This document shows positions 7,328-15,076 of a stretch of DNA of 64,000 nucleotides, piece by piece (positions within the stretch are counted from its first letter, which is position 1; each line of letters starts with the position of its first letter). The notes beneath the pieces were generated by a model. That model was not told where the DNA came from. It searched no databases and saw only the letters and a program-made list of their open reading frames with translations. Where the stretch lies: NCBI RefSeq assembly GCF_007741475.1, contig NZ_CP036261.1, positions 5,147,798 to 5,211,797 of the forward strand, read 5' to 3'. Made by a program: the position numbers and the translations under genes. Origin of the DNA: Rosistilla ulvae (lineage in GTDB: Bacteria; Planctomycetota; Planctomycetia; Pirellulales; Pirellulaceae).

Positions 7328-10054
7328 ATGCCCTTCGATTCGCCGCTCACTCCAGTGCAGACTCGCATCCATCTGCACTCTAGCCTCGGAGTGGACCGAT
7401 TTCGCTTGACCGAAATTCGCGGTCGCGAGCGGATCAGTGGGCTCTACAGTTTCCGGCTGAAACTGCGTACGCATCGCCACGACCCGGTGACGTTAGACCA
7501 ATTCACCGGACTGGCTGCGATGGCCAGTTTCCAGTTGCCCGATCCTCACTGGTTGTCGGTCGTCGCCGCCGACGGTGCCCCCGCAACGCGCGACTTCTGC
7601 GGGATCCTGTCGCACGTCTCCTACGACCACAGCGACGATCGCGACCGCTACTTCACAGCGATCCTTCGTCCGCGACTGTGGCAACTGGGACTCAACCGTC
7701 GCTTCCGAATGTTCAGCCAACAGACGACTCGCACAATCGTCAGCACGGTCCTGGGCAGCATGAACGTTCAGTGGCGATTGGCGAACGATACCAAGCTGCA
7801 CAATTACTGCGTGCAGTACGGCGAAAGCGATTTTGCTTTCGTCAGCCGCTTGCTCGAAGCGGACGGCCTGTTCTACTTCTTCGAACACCAATACAAAGGT
7901 CAAGCTGTCGATCCCAAAGAGCGTACCGAACGCCTGGTGATCACCGACAGCATCGACGCAGCCAATTCGCCGCCGCCATCCTCCTCTGGCGATTCCGCGA
8001 GCGAAGCATCATCGGACACGTCGGCCCCGGCCACTCCCATCTACCGATTCGACAACGTCGGTGGAGGTGTTCGCGATTCGATGCGGGTGCGGCGTTGGGT
8101 CGCCACGCGTCAGTTGGTTCCCGAGACAAGCCGTTCGTTGGACCGACACTTCCAACGTCCCAGTTCGCTGGCCGACAGCTCTCATACGATCGACGGCGCG
8201 ACGGCGTCGGACGCGAGCACTTGGATGTGTTATCCATCGGGCATCGCCTCTCGGGTCGACAACATCACTCCATCTGGCGACGACCGCGATCAATTAAAGG
8301 ATCTGAACCCGTGGGCCGAATCGGATGCCAAGATTCGTGCGGCGCGACTGCACTACCAGGTCGATCGATTCCGCGGCGCGGGCGATATCGCGACGATGAG
8401 CCCGGGCAAGAAGTTTCAACTAGTACGCGATCGAGTTCCCGATTCGACCGAGTATTACTTGACTCAAGTCGAACATCTGGTGCGGTTGGCGACGGGACAA
8501 CACAGTGGTCCCCACAGTGCCGAATTGACCTACAAGAATCGCTTCCGCTGCAGTTCGGTTGCGGTTCCCTACCGTCCGGCGCTGAAGACCGCTAAACCGA
8601 GGATCGACGGTGTGGTTCCGGCGACGGTTGTCGCTGACAATTCGCAAAAAGACGATCAGGTTTGCGTCGACAAATATGGCCGTGTGAAGGTTGTCTTTCC
8701 GTGGCAAACTGGAACAGATGCTCCTAGTTGTTGGGTGCGTGTCGGCCAGTTCTGGGCTGGACCGCGTTGGGGTGCATTCTTCTGGCCGCGGGTGGGCCAT
8801 GAAGTGATCGTCGCTTTTGAACATGGCGATCCCGATCGGCCGCTCATCGTCGGCAGCACGTACAACGCGACGAACATGCCGCCGTTGACGCTCCCCTCGC
8901 TGAAACTCTCCTGCGGCATTCACTCCTGCACGCACAAGGGGAATCCGGTCAACAACACAAGCACAGTCGTGTTCCATGACAAACAGGGAGCCGAATATTT
9001 GGAACTGCATTCGGAGACCTACCACAGCATCAGCAGCGAGACGACGGAAGTGAAGTGGTCGGCGGGTAAAGAGATCCAATTCAAAGGACACCATTGGTTG
9101 TTCGACGCGATCGGCGGCAGCGGCGGCGGCGGCAACAACATGAGTGGCGACGACGACGGCACCGACGCAATATTCAAGGATCCAGGGGAAGAGTCGGAGT
9201 CGGGCTTCAGCGCTACCGAGATGCTCAAGAGCATTTTCTTGGCCGACGATAAGGGCGAGATCGACTTTACCGTGGGCGATTCGTTTTCGAAGACCTTTGG
9301 CGGATCGTACGCAAGTAAATATGGGTGCAACATTTCGATGGTCTGCGACCCGATGGATTTCTTCGAGTTCCTGACCGACAAGATTGGCGAGCGTGCTCCC
9401 ACCGCAGGCATGCTCCTCAACCCTTTGCTTCCCCTGCTTTTTGGCGCTGGAGGACAGGGGCTGACGACGTTTGGTGGCAAAAGCAATCTGCACTACGGTA
9501 CGGCTGTCGAATCCCATCGCGGCTACAAAATCACCAAGATGCTACCGACTCCGAAGGAACCCGCAGCGAGGTTTTCCAAAGGCAATGAAACGCCCGTCGA
9601 CGCTCCCGCAACGACAGCGTGCGAAATTGCGGTGGCCCTACTGTTGATCATGGACCTGTTGGTGATGTTGTTAACCAAAGCAGCCGTCTCCCACCAGGGA
9701 AGTCACTGGCAAGGGTTCGTCAAGTTCAGCGAGATCTGGACGTTTAACATCCTGCCACGCTTGCAGGGGATCTTGGTCTTTATCGAATCGACCGAGGCGA
9801 AGGTCGACGATGCAGCCGCTGCGGTGGAGGATACCGTCGACGATAGCGAGGCGGCTCTGCAACGCTCCGAACGGGTTCTCGAGTCTACCGATTCGTCGGC
9901 GCCCGAGAGCACCGAGGCCGCGGGGGGTGAAGTCGAAAACGCCGTCTCTTCCGTTGCAGTCAGCGAACGAAAATTGTCGAGGGTTCTTTCCGATGACGAG
10001 GACGAGGACGAGGACGACAAGTCCGATGGCGGTGAATCCGATGGTGCAGAATGA
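7328..10054 (+). CDS. VgrG-like spike protein with unusual C-terminal extension
   Basis: About 908 residues. The N-terminal half (about 1-420) has the gp27-like fold signature of VgrG/Rhs spikes (opening RIHLHSSLGVDRFRLTEIRG, then DFAFVSRLLEADGLFYFFEH). Residues about 449-516 are the gp5-type OB-fold (DKYGRVKVVFPWQ, CWVRVGQFWAGPRWG, VGHEVIVAFEHGDPDRPLIVG). After the OB fold there is no long beta-helix; instead there is a Gly/Asp-rich linker, a hydrophobic segment (about 764-788, LLLIMDLLVMLLTK) and an acidic Glu/Asp-rich tail (about 890-908). The needle is apparently supplied by the next gene. VgrG trimers cap type VI secretion or related contractile tubes; no sheath or tube gene is nearby. 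The ATG at 7328 is chosen because it directly precedes the family N-terminus; a TTG at 7274 is possible. Confidence 0.9.
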   Translation: MPFDSPLTPVQTRIHLHSSLGVDRFRLTEIRGRERISGLYSFRLKLRTHRHDPVTLDQFTGLAAMASFQLPDPHWLSVVAADGAPATRDFCGILSHVSYDHSDDRDRYFTAILRPRLWQLGLNRRFRMFSQQTTRTIVSTVLGSMNVQWRLANDTKLHNYCVQYGESDFAFVSRLLEADGLFYFFEHQYKGQAVDPKERTERLVITDSIDAANSPPPSSSGDSASEASSDTSAPATPIYRFDNVGGGVRDSMRVRRWVATRQLVPETSRSLDRHFQRPSSLADSSHTIDGATASDASTWMCYPSGIASRVDNITPSGDDRDQLKDLNPWAESDAKIRAARLHYQVDRFRGAGDIATMSPGKKFQLVRDRVPDSTEYYLTQVEHLVRLATGQHSGPHSAELTYKNRFRCSSVAVPYRPALKTAKPRIDGVVPATVVADNSQKDDQVCVDKYGRVKVVFPWQTGTDAPSCWVRVGQFWAGPRWGAFFWPRVGHEVIVAFEHGDPDRPLIVGSTYNATNMPPLTLPSLKLSCGIHSCTHKGNPVNNTSTVVFHDKQGAEYLELHSETYHSISSETTEVKWSAGKEIQFKGHHWLFDAIGGSGGGGNNMSGDDDGTDAIFKDPGEESESGFSATEMLKSIFLADDKGEIDFTVGDSFSKTFGGSYASKYGCNISMVCDPMDFFEFLTDKIGERAPTAGMLLNPLLPLLFGAGGQGLTTFGGKSNLHYGTAVESHRGYKITKMLPTPKEPAARFSKGNETPVDAPATTACEIAVALLLIMDLLVMLLTKAAVSHQGSHWQGFVKFSEIWTFNILPRLQGILVFIESTEAKVDDAAAAVEDTVDDSEAALQRSERVLESTDSSAPESTEAAGGEVENAVSSVAVSERKLSRVLSDDEDEDEDDKSDGGESDGAE

Positions 10055-10147
10055 TCGGGTGCCGCTGCAACCTAACAACATTCGAGCGATAGCGAACCTT
10101 CAGAAGCTTCTGATTCAAAACACGCTACAAAACACAAAGGGTTAACG

Positions 10148-10798
10148 TTGGATAACGCAATTCATCTGATGGGCGAACACGCCACGACATGCGCCGATTT
10201 TTCGGTGCGAGCCCAGGTCAAAAGCACGCCGACCAATCCCGCGGATCCCTTGATGGGGCGGGTCAGCCTGACCGCCGAAGGGCCCAATGACGACGGCAAC
10301 GTCAGCCTTCAAGCCAACGGGCGAGTGACTTCGCAAGTCGATCAGTGTCGGATCGATGTCCTTTCCGACGGCATAGTCGTCGACTCGGGCAACACCGGAA
10401 ACATCGGCTTGCGGGCCGGCACCGCACCCTGCATGCAGCAGGTCGACCTCGAAGGCAACGGCGGCAGCATCGTGCTTGAAAACGGTCAGATCGACGGTTC
10501 TCCCAAGATCGAGGTCGGCGCCGATTCGATCACGCTTTCGGTCGGAACCAACAAAATAACGATCAGCGCTACCGGGATCACGATCGAAGGTATCGAAGTC
10601 ACCGTGGAAGGGACCGCATCGGCCGAAATGAAAGCGCCAAGCGTTTCGGTCTCCGCCAGCGCCGACGCCACGATCAAGGGTACCGCATCGACCGAAGTCA
10701 GTTCCTCGGGAACGATGACGGTCAAGGGTACCGCGTCGACCGAAGTCAGCGCATCGGGAACGATGACCGTCAAGGGTGCGATCGTCATGATCAATTAG
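10148..10798 (+). CDS. Beta-helical needle protein, VgrG C-terminal type
   Basis: About 216 residues from a TTG at 10148; an ATG at 10169 is the alternative. The sequence is dominated by short alternating Val/Thr/Ile/Gly strands such as ADSITLSVGTNKITISATG, the pattern of the triple beta-helix (gp5 C-terminal / DUF2345-like) that normally forms the VgrG needle. The last third contains near-identical repeats of KGTASTEVS-(S/A)SGTMTV. In many systems this segment is fused to VgrG; here it is a separate gene between the VgrG body and the PAAR tip, which fits a split spike. The assignment is from composition and position. Confidence 0.65.
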   Translation: MDNAIHLMGEHATTCADFSVRAQVKSTPTNPADPLMGRVSLTAEGPNDDGNVSLQANGRVTSQVDQCRIDVLSDGIVVDSGNTGNIGLRAGTAPCMQQVDLEGNGGSIVLENGQIDGSPKIEVGADSITLSVGTNKITISATGITIEGIEVTVEGTASAEMKAPSVSVSASADATIKGTASTEVSSSGTMTVKGTASTEVSASGTMTVKGAIVMIN

Positions 10799-10850
10799 TC
10801 CCAATCTCCTCGACACCTTTGATTCCAACCTTCAATACGAAAGACCAACG

Positions 10851-11141
10851 ATGCCTCCTGCCGCCCGCGTTACCGACCTCCATGTCTGCCCCATGGTCAC
10901 CGGACTTGTGCCCCACGTCGGCGGCCCGATCTCCGGCCCCGGAGCCCCAACGGTCCTGATCGGCGGCATGCCCGCATCGGTCGTCGGCGACATCTGTGTT
11001 TGTGTCGGACCTCCCGATTCGATTGTGATGGGAAGCGGCACCGTGATGGTCGGCGGTAAACCGGCGGCGCGGCTGGGCGACACGACCGCGCATGGCGGCA
11101 CGATCACCTTGGGCTGCCCGACCGTCATGATCGGCGGTTGA
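10851..11141 (+). CDS. PAAR-domain spike-tip protein
   Basis: 96 residues covering a single PAAR domain, with the start MPPAARVTDLHVCP, repeated Gly-rich turns (GGPISGPGAPTVLIGGMPAS) and the C-terminal metal-site pattern with His and Cys (TAHGGTITLGCPTVMIGG). PAAR proteins sharpen the VgrG spike, bind a metal at the tip and often carry or recruit effectors. This one has no effector extension, so any toxin would have to be a separate protein. It lies 52 bases after the needle gene in the same orientation. Confidence 0.92.
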   Translation: MPPAARVTDLHVCPMVTGLVPHVGGPISGPGAPTVLIGGMPASVVGDICVCVGPPDSIVMGSGTVMVGGKPAARLGDTTAHGGTITLGCPTVMIGG

Positions 11142-11199
11142 AATCATTTGAACCCGCCGGCTCGATCCGCGAACCGTGTTCTATCCAAAGCATTTTATC

Positions 11200-11712
11200 A
11201 TGAACCTCGATCAGTTAGACAAATTTTTGGCGGCCCAAATCGAAGCGCGGACGCCCAACGAAGGGATCGACGCGATGTGCCAGCACGCCCCAGCCAACCG
11301 CCTGATTTGGTGGGGATGCCTGTCGGCCTGGTCGATCTGGCGTCCCACGCCTCCGCCTGTCGAAGACGCCGCGCTAGCGATCGCCGCGCGTTGGGTCTTC
11401 CAACCAAGCGACGACCTGCGCCGCGCCGCGGCGCAGCAATCCAAGTCCGATACCGTTGGGCTGTGCAAGTTGCTGTTGCAAGCTGTGCAATTCAGTGGCG
11501 GCCAGCTGAAGATCGACGACGCGGGAACCGAGGTGCCAACGCCCAACGTTTCAGGCCCCTACACCAAAGGCTTCACCCACAATCTGCTGGCTGTCAGCCC
11601 GCCGGTCGAACGAGCGACCGCAGCCCAAAATCTCTTGCAACTGGCGCGTCAGGCGATCACTCGTCCCATGCCGACGGCCGAGCCAACGCAACCAACACCG
11701 CAACTTGTTTAA
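11200..11712 (+). CDS. DUF6931-like protein of the spike operon
   Basis: About 170 residues from the ATG at 11200; a GTG at 11176 would add eight. It is largely helical, with a conserved-looking Trp/Pro core (RLIWWGCLSAWSIWRPTPP, AARWVFQPSDDLRRAA) and a Pro-rich C-terminus. It resembles the DUF6931 proteins I associate with VgrG/PAAR loci of planctomycetes; that match is from memory and unverified. No catalytic motif is visible. Position directly after PAAR suggests an adaptor or chaperone loading cargo on the spike. Confidence 0.7.
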   Translation: MNLDQLDKFLAAQIEARTPNEGIDAMCQHAPANRLIWWGCLSAWSIWRPTPPPVEDAALAIAARWVFQPSDDLRRAAAQQSKSDTVGLCKLLLQAVQFSGGQLKIDDAGTEVPTPNVSGPYTKGFTHNLLAVSPPVERATAAQNLLQLARQAITRPMPTAEPTQPTPQLV

Positions 11713-11724
11713 CGGAACCCGACG

Positions 11725-12165
11725 ATGAAAACGCCAGACAATGTTGAAGGCCTGTGGGACGATCTGGATAACATTCAGAGCCAGATGCGCATCGGGATCG
11801 ACGCCTTGCCACCGTCGCAAGTCAAAAAGGTGATGAACCGTTTGATGGAGGTCGCCCAGCCGCTGGTTGGCAAAATGCGAACCGCCTATCCCGAAGCGAT
11901 CGATGCGTTTGAAAATCAGATTGCTCATATGGATACGCAAATGGAACAGGCCCGCCAGAACATCACAAAGGCCAAAGAGAATCTCGCGAACGCGCCGCCG
12001 GCCGCTGAGATTCGCAAGAATTTGGTTCCGCTTGCCGGCGCGCTGCCGAGCGGTCTGTCGTTGCAATTCGCCGATGAAATGCGCGACCGCTACGTTCCGC
12101 CAGCTCCCGATCCAGCACTCGACGACGGTCCCGGAGCGGCTTGGCAAGATTGGTCGATCTCCTAA
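11725..12165 (+). CDS. Helical coiled-coil protein of the spike operon, unknown function
   Basis: 146 residues, predicted to be almost entirely helical: a Gln/Met/Glu/Lys-rich stretch at about 45-90 (NQIAHMDTQMEQARQNITK) looks like a coiled coil, followed by a Pro-rich, acidic C-terminus. No enzyme motif or signal peptide is seen. It starts 12 bases after the preceding stop and ends 2 bases before the protease gene, so it is tightly embedded in the operon. A scaffold, chaperone or cargo role is possible, but nothing in the sequence decides. Confidence 0.7.
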   Translation: MKTPDNVEGLWDDLDNIQSQMRIGIDALPPSQVKKVMNRLMEVAQPLVGKMRTAYPEAIDAFENQIAHMDTQMEQARQNITKAKENLANAPPAAEIRKNLVPLAGALPSGLSLQFADEMRDRYVPPAPDPALDDGPGAAWQDWSIS

Positions 12166-12167
12166 TC

Positions 12168-12866
12168 ATGGCGACCGTCACTCAATCCGCAACGTCGCCT
12201 GCCGCCAACTCTCCAGGATTACCTTTGAATAGCGCAGCAGCCTTCACGGAAAACGCTCAACCGCGGTCTTGCGGCCCGATTTCGCTGGTCGCTGCGCTCC
12301 GCCGGTTTGGGATCGAGCGATCGGTCGATGCGATCTGGCCCGCCGTCACCCGAGACGATCCGTTTGGCACTCGCGCCGCGCGATCGTACCTGATCGCCGC
12401 CTTGGCCCGCACGTGTCAGCTGGATGCCGCGGTTTTGCAGTGCCAACCCGAACGAGCGTGGCAGGCGATTCAAATCTGCCACGACGCCGACATAACTGTC
12501 GTCCTGAACCATCGCGCCTACCGCGCCCCCGACGAAGGACATTTCACATTATTGGCCGCGATCGACGACGCAACGATCACAGTCGACGATCCCTTTCTGG
12601 GGAAAAACAAACAGATCGACCGACAAAGCTTCTTGAAACTCTGGCAGCCCAATCGAGAGACGGCGGGACATGTGTTGATCGCCATCGGTAACCCCACGAC
12701 GGACCGAACCGCAGAAGCTTCGGAAGACATCACAACGTGTCCACGCTGCGCCGCGCCGATCGCTCTGACGCCTAGCCGCCTGTTCGATCCGAGCGTCTGG
12801 AATTCCGACGGCCTCTGGCGACGGTTCTTCTGCCTCGGGTGCGATGCGTCGTTTTCACCGCGTTAG
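12168..12866 (+). CDS. C39/papain-like cysteine protease with C-terminal zinc ribbon
   Basis: 232 residues from the ATG at 12168, two bases after the previous stop. The pattern RSCGPISLVAAL (Cys about 35) matches the catalytic Cys helix of C39-type peptidases, and DEGHFTLLAAID...DDPF supplies the His (about 125) and Asp (about 140). The C-terminus has two CxxC pairs (CPRC and CLGC), a likely zinc ribbon. There is no signal peptide. In C39 systems the domain cleaves double-glycine leaders; here there is no ABC transporter, so it could be an effector delivered by the spike or a processing enzyme for the operon products. It is the last gene of the plus-strand operon. Confidence 0.75.
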   Translation: MATVTQSATSPAANSPGLPLNSAAAFTENAQPRSCGPISLVAALRRFGIERSVDAIWPAVTRDDPFGTRAARSYLIAALARTCQLDAAVLQCQPERAWQAIQICHDADITVVLNHRAYRAPDEGHFTLLAAIDDATITVDDPFLGKNKQIDRQSFLKLWQPNRETAGHVLIAIGNPTTDRTAEASEDITTCPRCAAPIALTPSRLFDPSVWNSDGLWRRFFCLGCDASFSPR

Positions 12867-12912
12867 AATTTTGGGGATTCGGCGTGTCGATCCCGATTTG
12901 CGAACAACGCGG

Positions 12913-13716
12913 CTACGACGCCCGCGCCAACGGTTTCAATCGCTCCAACGGAACATAAAACCGTTTGTAACGCTGCCCATCGTCGAACATCTGCCCTTTG
13001 CCATCGGGGACCAAGACGGTCGCGCGTCGCGTGATTCGATTCACTTTGCCCCGCAACACTTTTCCTTCGTATTGGAATTCGACGGGGCTGCCGACACTGA
13101 CCTGAAAGCGTTTGGCGGCGCGTTCGTCTTGGGTGATCAATTGGTGTTGGTAATCGGTGTGGCCAAAAAACCGACGGGTGATCCCGTGGAATTGCCGCTT
13201 GGCACAATTGCTGTCGTTGAAGCAGAGCATCTCGACCAAGTGAACAAGTTCGTGTTCGCAGACGCGCTGAGCGGCTTGCAGGCGGTTGTTGCAAACACAT
13301 CCGCTGACGATCACTTGCCGATCGAGATCGTGAAACGTTTGGAACAACAGCGTCGTCGAAAGGATCACCTCAAACGTACGCTTCCTACCGCCGGGAACCT
13401 GCGGATCGCGGACTCTCGAATCGTAGGTGGTGACTGTTTTGCCAGCCGCCCGCGTCATCCGGCTGGAGAGATTAAAATCGATCCCCTCGCGGCGAGCCAA
13501 CCACAACAAACGACCTTCAAAGAAGTGGTCGTCGTAGAGCATGCACATCCGTCGCAGATCGGCAGCTGCCATCCGCGTGAAGTTCACACCATCGAGCGTC
13601 GACGACAAAGCGAGCGTCGTCCGCAAGATTTCTTGTTGCTTGGTTGCGATTTGTTGGGGCGTCCAGCGTCGCTCTAACGCATACCGCCCCATTCGTTGGA
13701 AGTCCGTCTCTTTCAT
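12913..13716 (-). CDS. SprT-like zinc metalloprotein
   Basis: About 267 residues from the ATG at 13716; a start at 13743 would add nine. The core resembles SprT-like peptidases: an Asp-containing segment MLYDDHFFEGRL, the strand of basic residues TYDSRVR, and the HExxH metal site in CEHELVHLVEML, followed by a further conserved His segment (FHGITRRFFGH). A small beta domain with GKVNRITRRATVLV makes up the C-terminus. SprT/Spartan relatives degrade DNA-crosslinked proteins; several bacterial members are uncharacterised. It ends 46 bases from the end of the C39 protease gene, convergently, and is probably independent of that operon. Confidence 0.8.
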   Translation of the reverse strand: MKETDFQRMGRYALERRWTPQQIATKQQEILRTTLALSSTLDGVNFTRMAAADLRRMCMLYDDHFFEGRLLWLARREGIDFNLSSRMTRAAGKTVTTYDSRVRDPQVPGGRKRTFEVILSTTLLFQTFHDLDRQVIVSGCVCNNRLQAAQRVCEHELVHLVEMLCFNDSNCAKRQFHGITRRFFGHTDYQHQLITQDERAAKRFQVSVGSPVEFQYEGKVLRGKVNRITRRATVLVPDGKGQMFDDGQRYKRFYVPLERLKPLARAS

Positions 13717-13813
13717 GGACGATATTGTGACGACTTCGGGCAACCGCTGCCAGAGCGGAAAGAGCTGGCAGCGGGTTTGCTAGCAATGGAATCGCCGCTC
13801 ACGCGTCGCTCCC

Positions 13814-14800
13814 CTACGGACGCGAAGCGATTCGCGTTTCGTTAGCAAAATACAACATTGGATCGTCGACGATCACACCGGTGCTCCAGGTTCGAGCGTC
13901 GTCGCGACTCATCGTATTGAAGAAAAAGCTTCGCAGACGCTCGGTCTTGTAGCCGTAAGGAAACTGCGACGTGACGTAGTCGTCTTGGGTCAGGTCGTCG
14001 ACACCTTCTGAAATGTAATAGTGAACCATCCCGTCAGTCGTGCACGACATCCCCAACGTCCACCACCCCGTGGACGTGATCGCTGGTCCCTGGAAGTCTC
14101 GCCCGCGGGAATCAGAACGGATTCGCCAATAGGCGTAGTCGTAGTTCTGCTTCGTATTCTCTTTGCACTTCAGTTCGACGAACATCCCAGGCCAATAGAC
14201 CTCGTTCTCGGGGCCCTTGCTCTTGAACATCAAGAATCCCCCTTCGGACTCCTTGATCGCCGTCGTCTCGAGTGCCAACCGGAAGCCAAAATGGGGGCCG
14301 GTTCGGCGTTCCCAGTCTTTGACTTTTGGCAGCCAGACGCGTGTCACCACGTTGGGTTGACTCTCGACCGGCACACGTCCGTTCAAGCGGTATTGGACGT
14401 TGCAGATAAAGTCGTCTTGATTGTGCGGTTCGCTGCTGCCCCGTCCAGGAATCCCCGTGTACATCGACTTCAACAGCAGAGAGCCCTCGCTTCCCGACAA
14501 TCCGTTCGGGGGAGTCGGAACGCGGCGAACGATATCGGGATGGCCCCGCTTGATCCCCTCGTACCAGCGTCCATTGACCGATTTCCCCGTCGGACCGCGT
14601 TGATTTTCGTCGATGTCCTCGGTGCTCTTGGGATTCCGAGGGACGTATCGCCAGTTGGGATCCTCGAAGTCGTCACCGACTGCCGTGATCAGCTTTCCGG
14701 TGCCGGGAACGATCGGTCGTGGCCGCTGAGCGGTGGCTGTGGTTACAACCAAGATGCCAGCAAACGCCATGACGTGGGCAAGCCGGATGCGCACGTTCAT
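13814..14800 (-). CDS. Secreted protein of unknown function, possibly lectin/LamG-like
   Basis: 328 residues from the ATG at 14800, which has a good ribosome binding site (AGGAAGGAA) and begins a signal peptide (MNVRIRLAHVMAFAGILVVT, cleavage near TATAQ). The mature protein is beta-rich with many aromatic residues (GWWTLGMSCTTDGMVHYYIS, FGFRLALET), reminiscent of concanavalin-like domains seen in planctomycete exported polysaccharide-related proteins. I do not recognise a defined family and see no clear catalytic motif. Confidence 0.75.
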   Translation of the reverse strand: MNVRIRLAHVMAFAGILVVTTATAQRPRPIVPGTGKLITAVGDDFEDPNWRYVPRNPKSTEDIDENQRGPTGKSVNGRWYEGIKRGHPDIVRRVPTPPNGLSGSEGSLLLKSMYTGIPGRGSSEPHNQDDFICNVQYRLNGRVPVESQPNVVTRVWLPKVKDWERRTGPHFGFRLALETTAIKESEGGFLMFKSKGPENEVYWPGMFVELKCKENTKQNYDYAYWRIRSDSRGRDFQGPAITSTGWWTLGMSCTTDGMVHYYISEGVDDLTQDDYVTSQFPYGYKTERLRSFFFNTMSRDDARTWSTGVIVDDPMLYFANETRIASRP

Positions 14801-15076
14801 ATTATTTTCCTTCCTGTTACCTACAAAGAACCCCTGGGACATAAATTCGCAACTTGCGTGCGAACCGCCACATTCGGATTTATCGGCATATATTTCCAGC
14901 GACTTTGCCCTATCGCTGCCAGCTGGTTTCTTTTTGCCGATCCCCATCGGGCAACCTGCATCGGAACAGTTTGCTAGCCAAGGCTGATCTGGACAGCGAT
15001 ACGATGCGGCGACTATCTTTGCGGAGCCGTTTCCGGCGTATCGTGGATTCCGAACGATCCGAGGGCAGGGAGCCCC
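14801..15076. promoter_or_regulatory. Divergent intergenic region upstream of the ketosynthase pair
   Basis: This 276-base gap separates the minus-strand secreted-protein gene from the plus-strand ketosynthase operon and so should carry promoters for both. It holds the ribosome binding sites AGGAAGGAA (for 14800) and GGGAG (for 15077). No reading frame or palindrome that I would defend is present. Confidence 0.4.

Noticed and set aside
8420-9517. 365-codon frame antisense to the VgrG gene
   Set aside because: It mirrors the codon periodicity of the VgrG gene on the other strand; it has no motif and the sense gene is unambiguous.
10026-10145. 39-codon frame overlapping the end of the VgrG gene
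   Set aside because: It fills the gap before the needle gene and ends at 10145, but it has no ribosome binding site and begins in the repetitive acidic-tail coding DNA; kept only as a possibility.
12844-13677. 277-codon plus-strand frame opposite the SprT-like gene
   Set aside because: The minus strand has HExxH and a full SprT-like pattern; the plus-strand frame has no domain and is a shadow.
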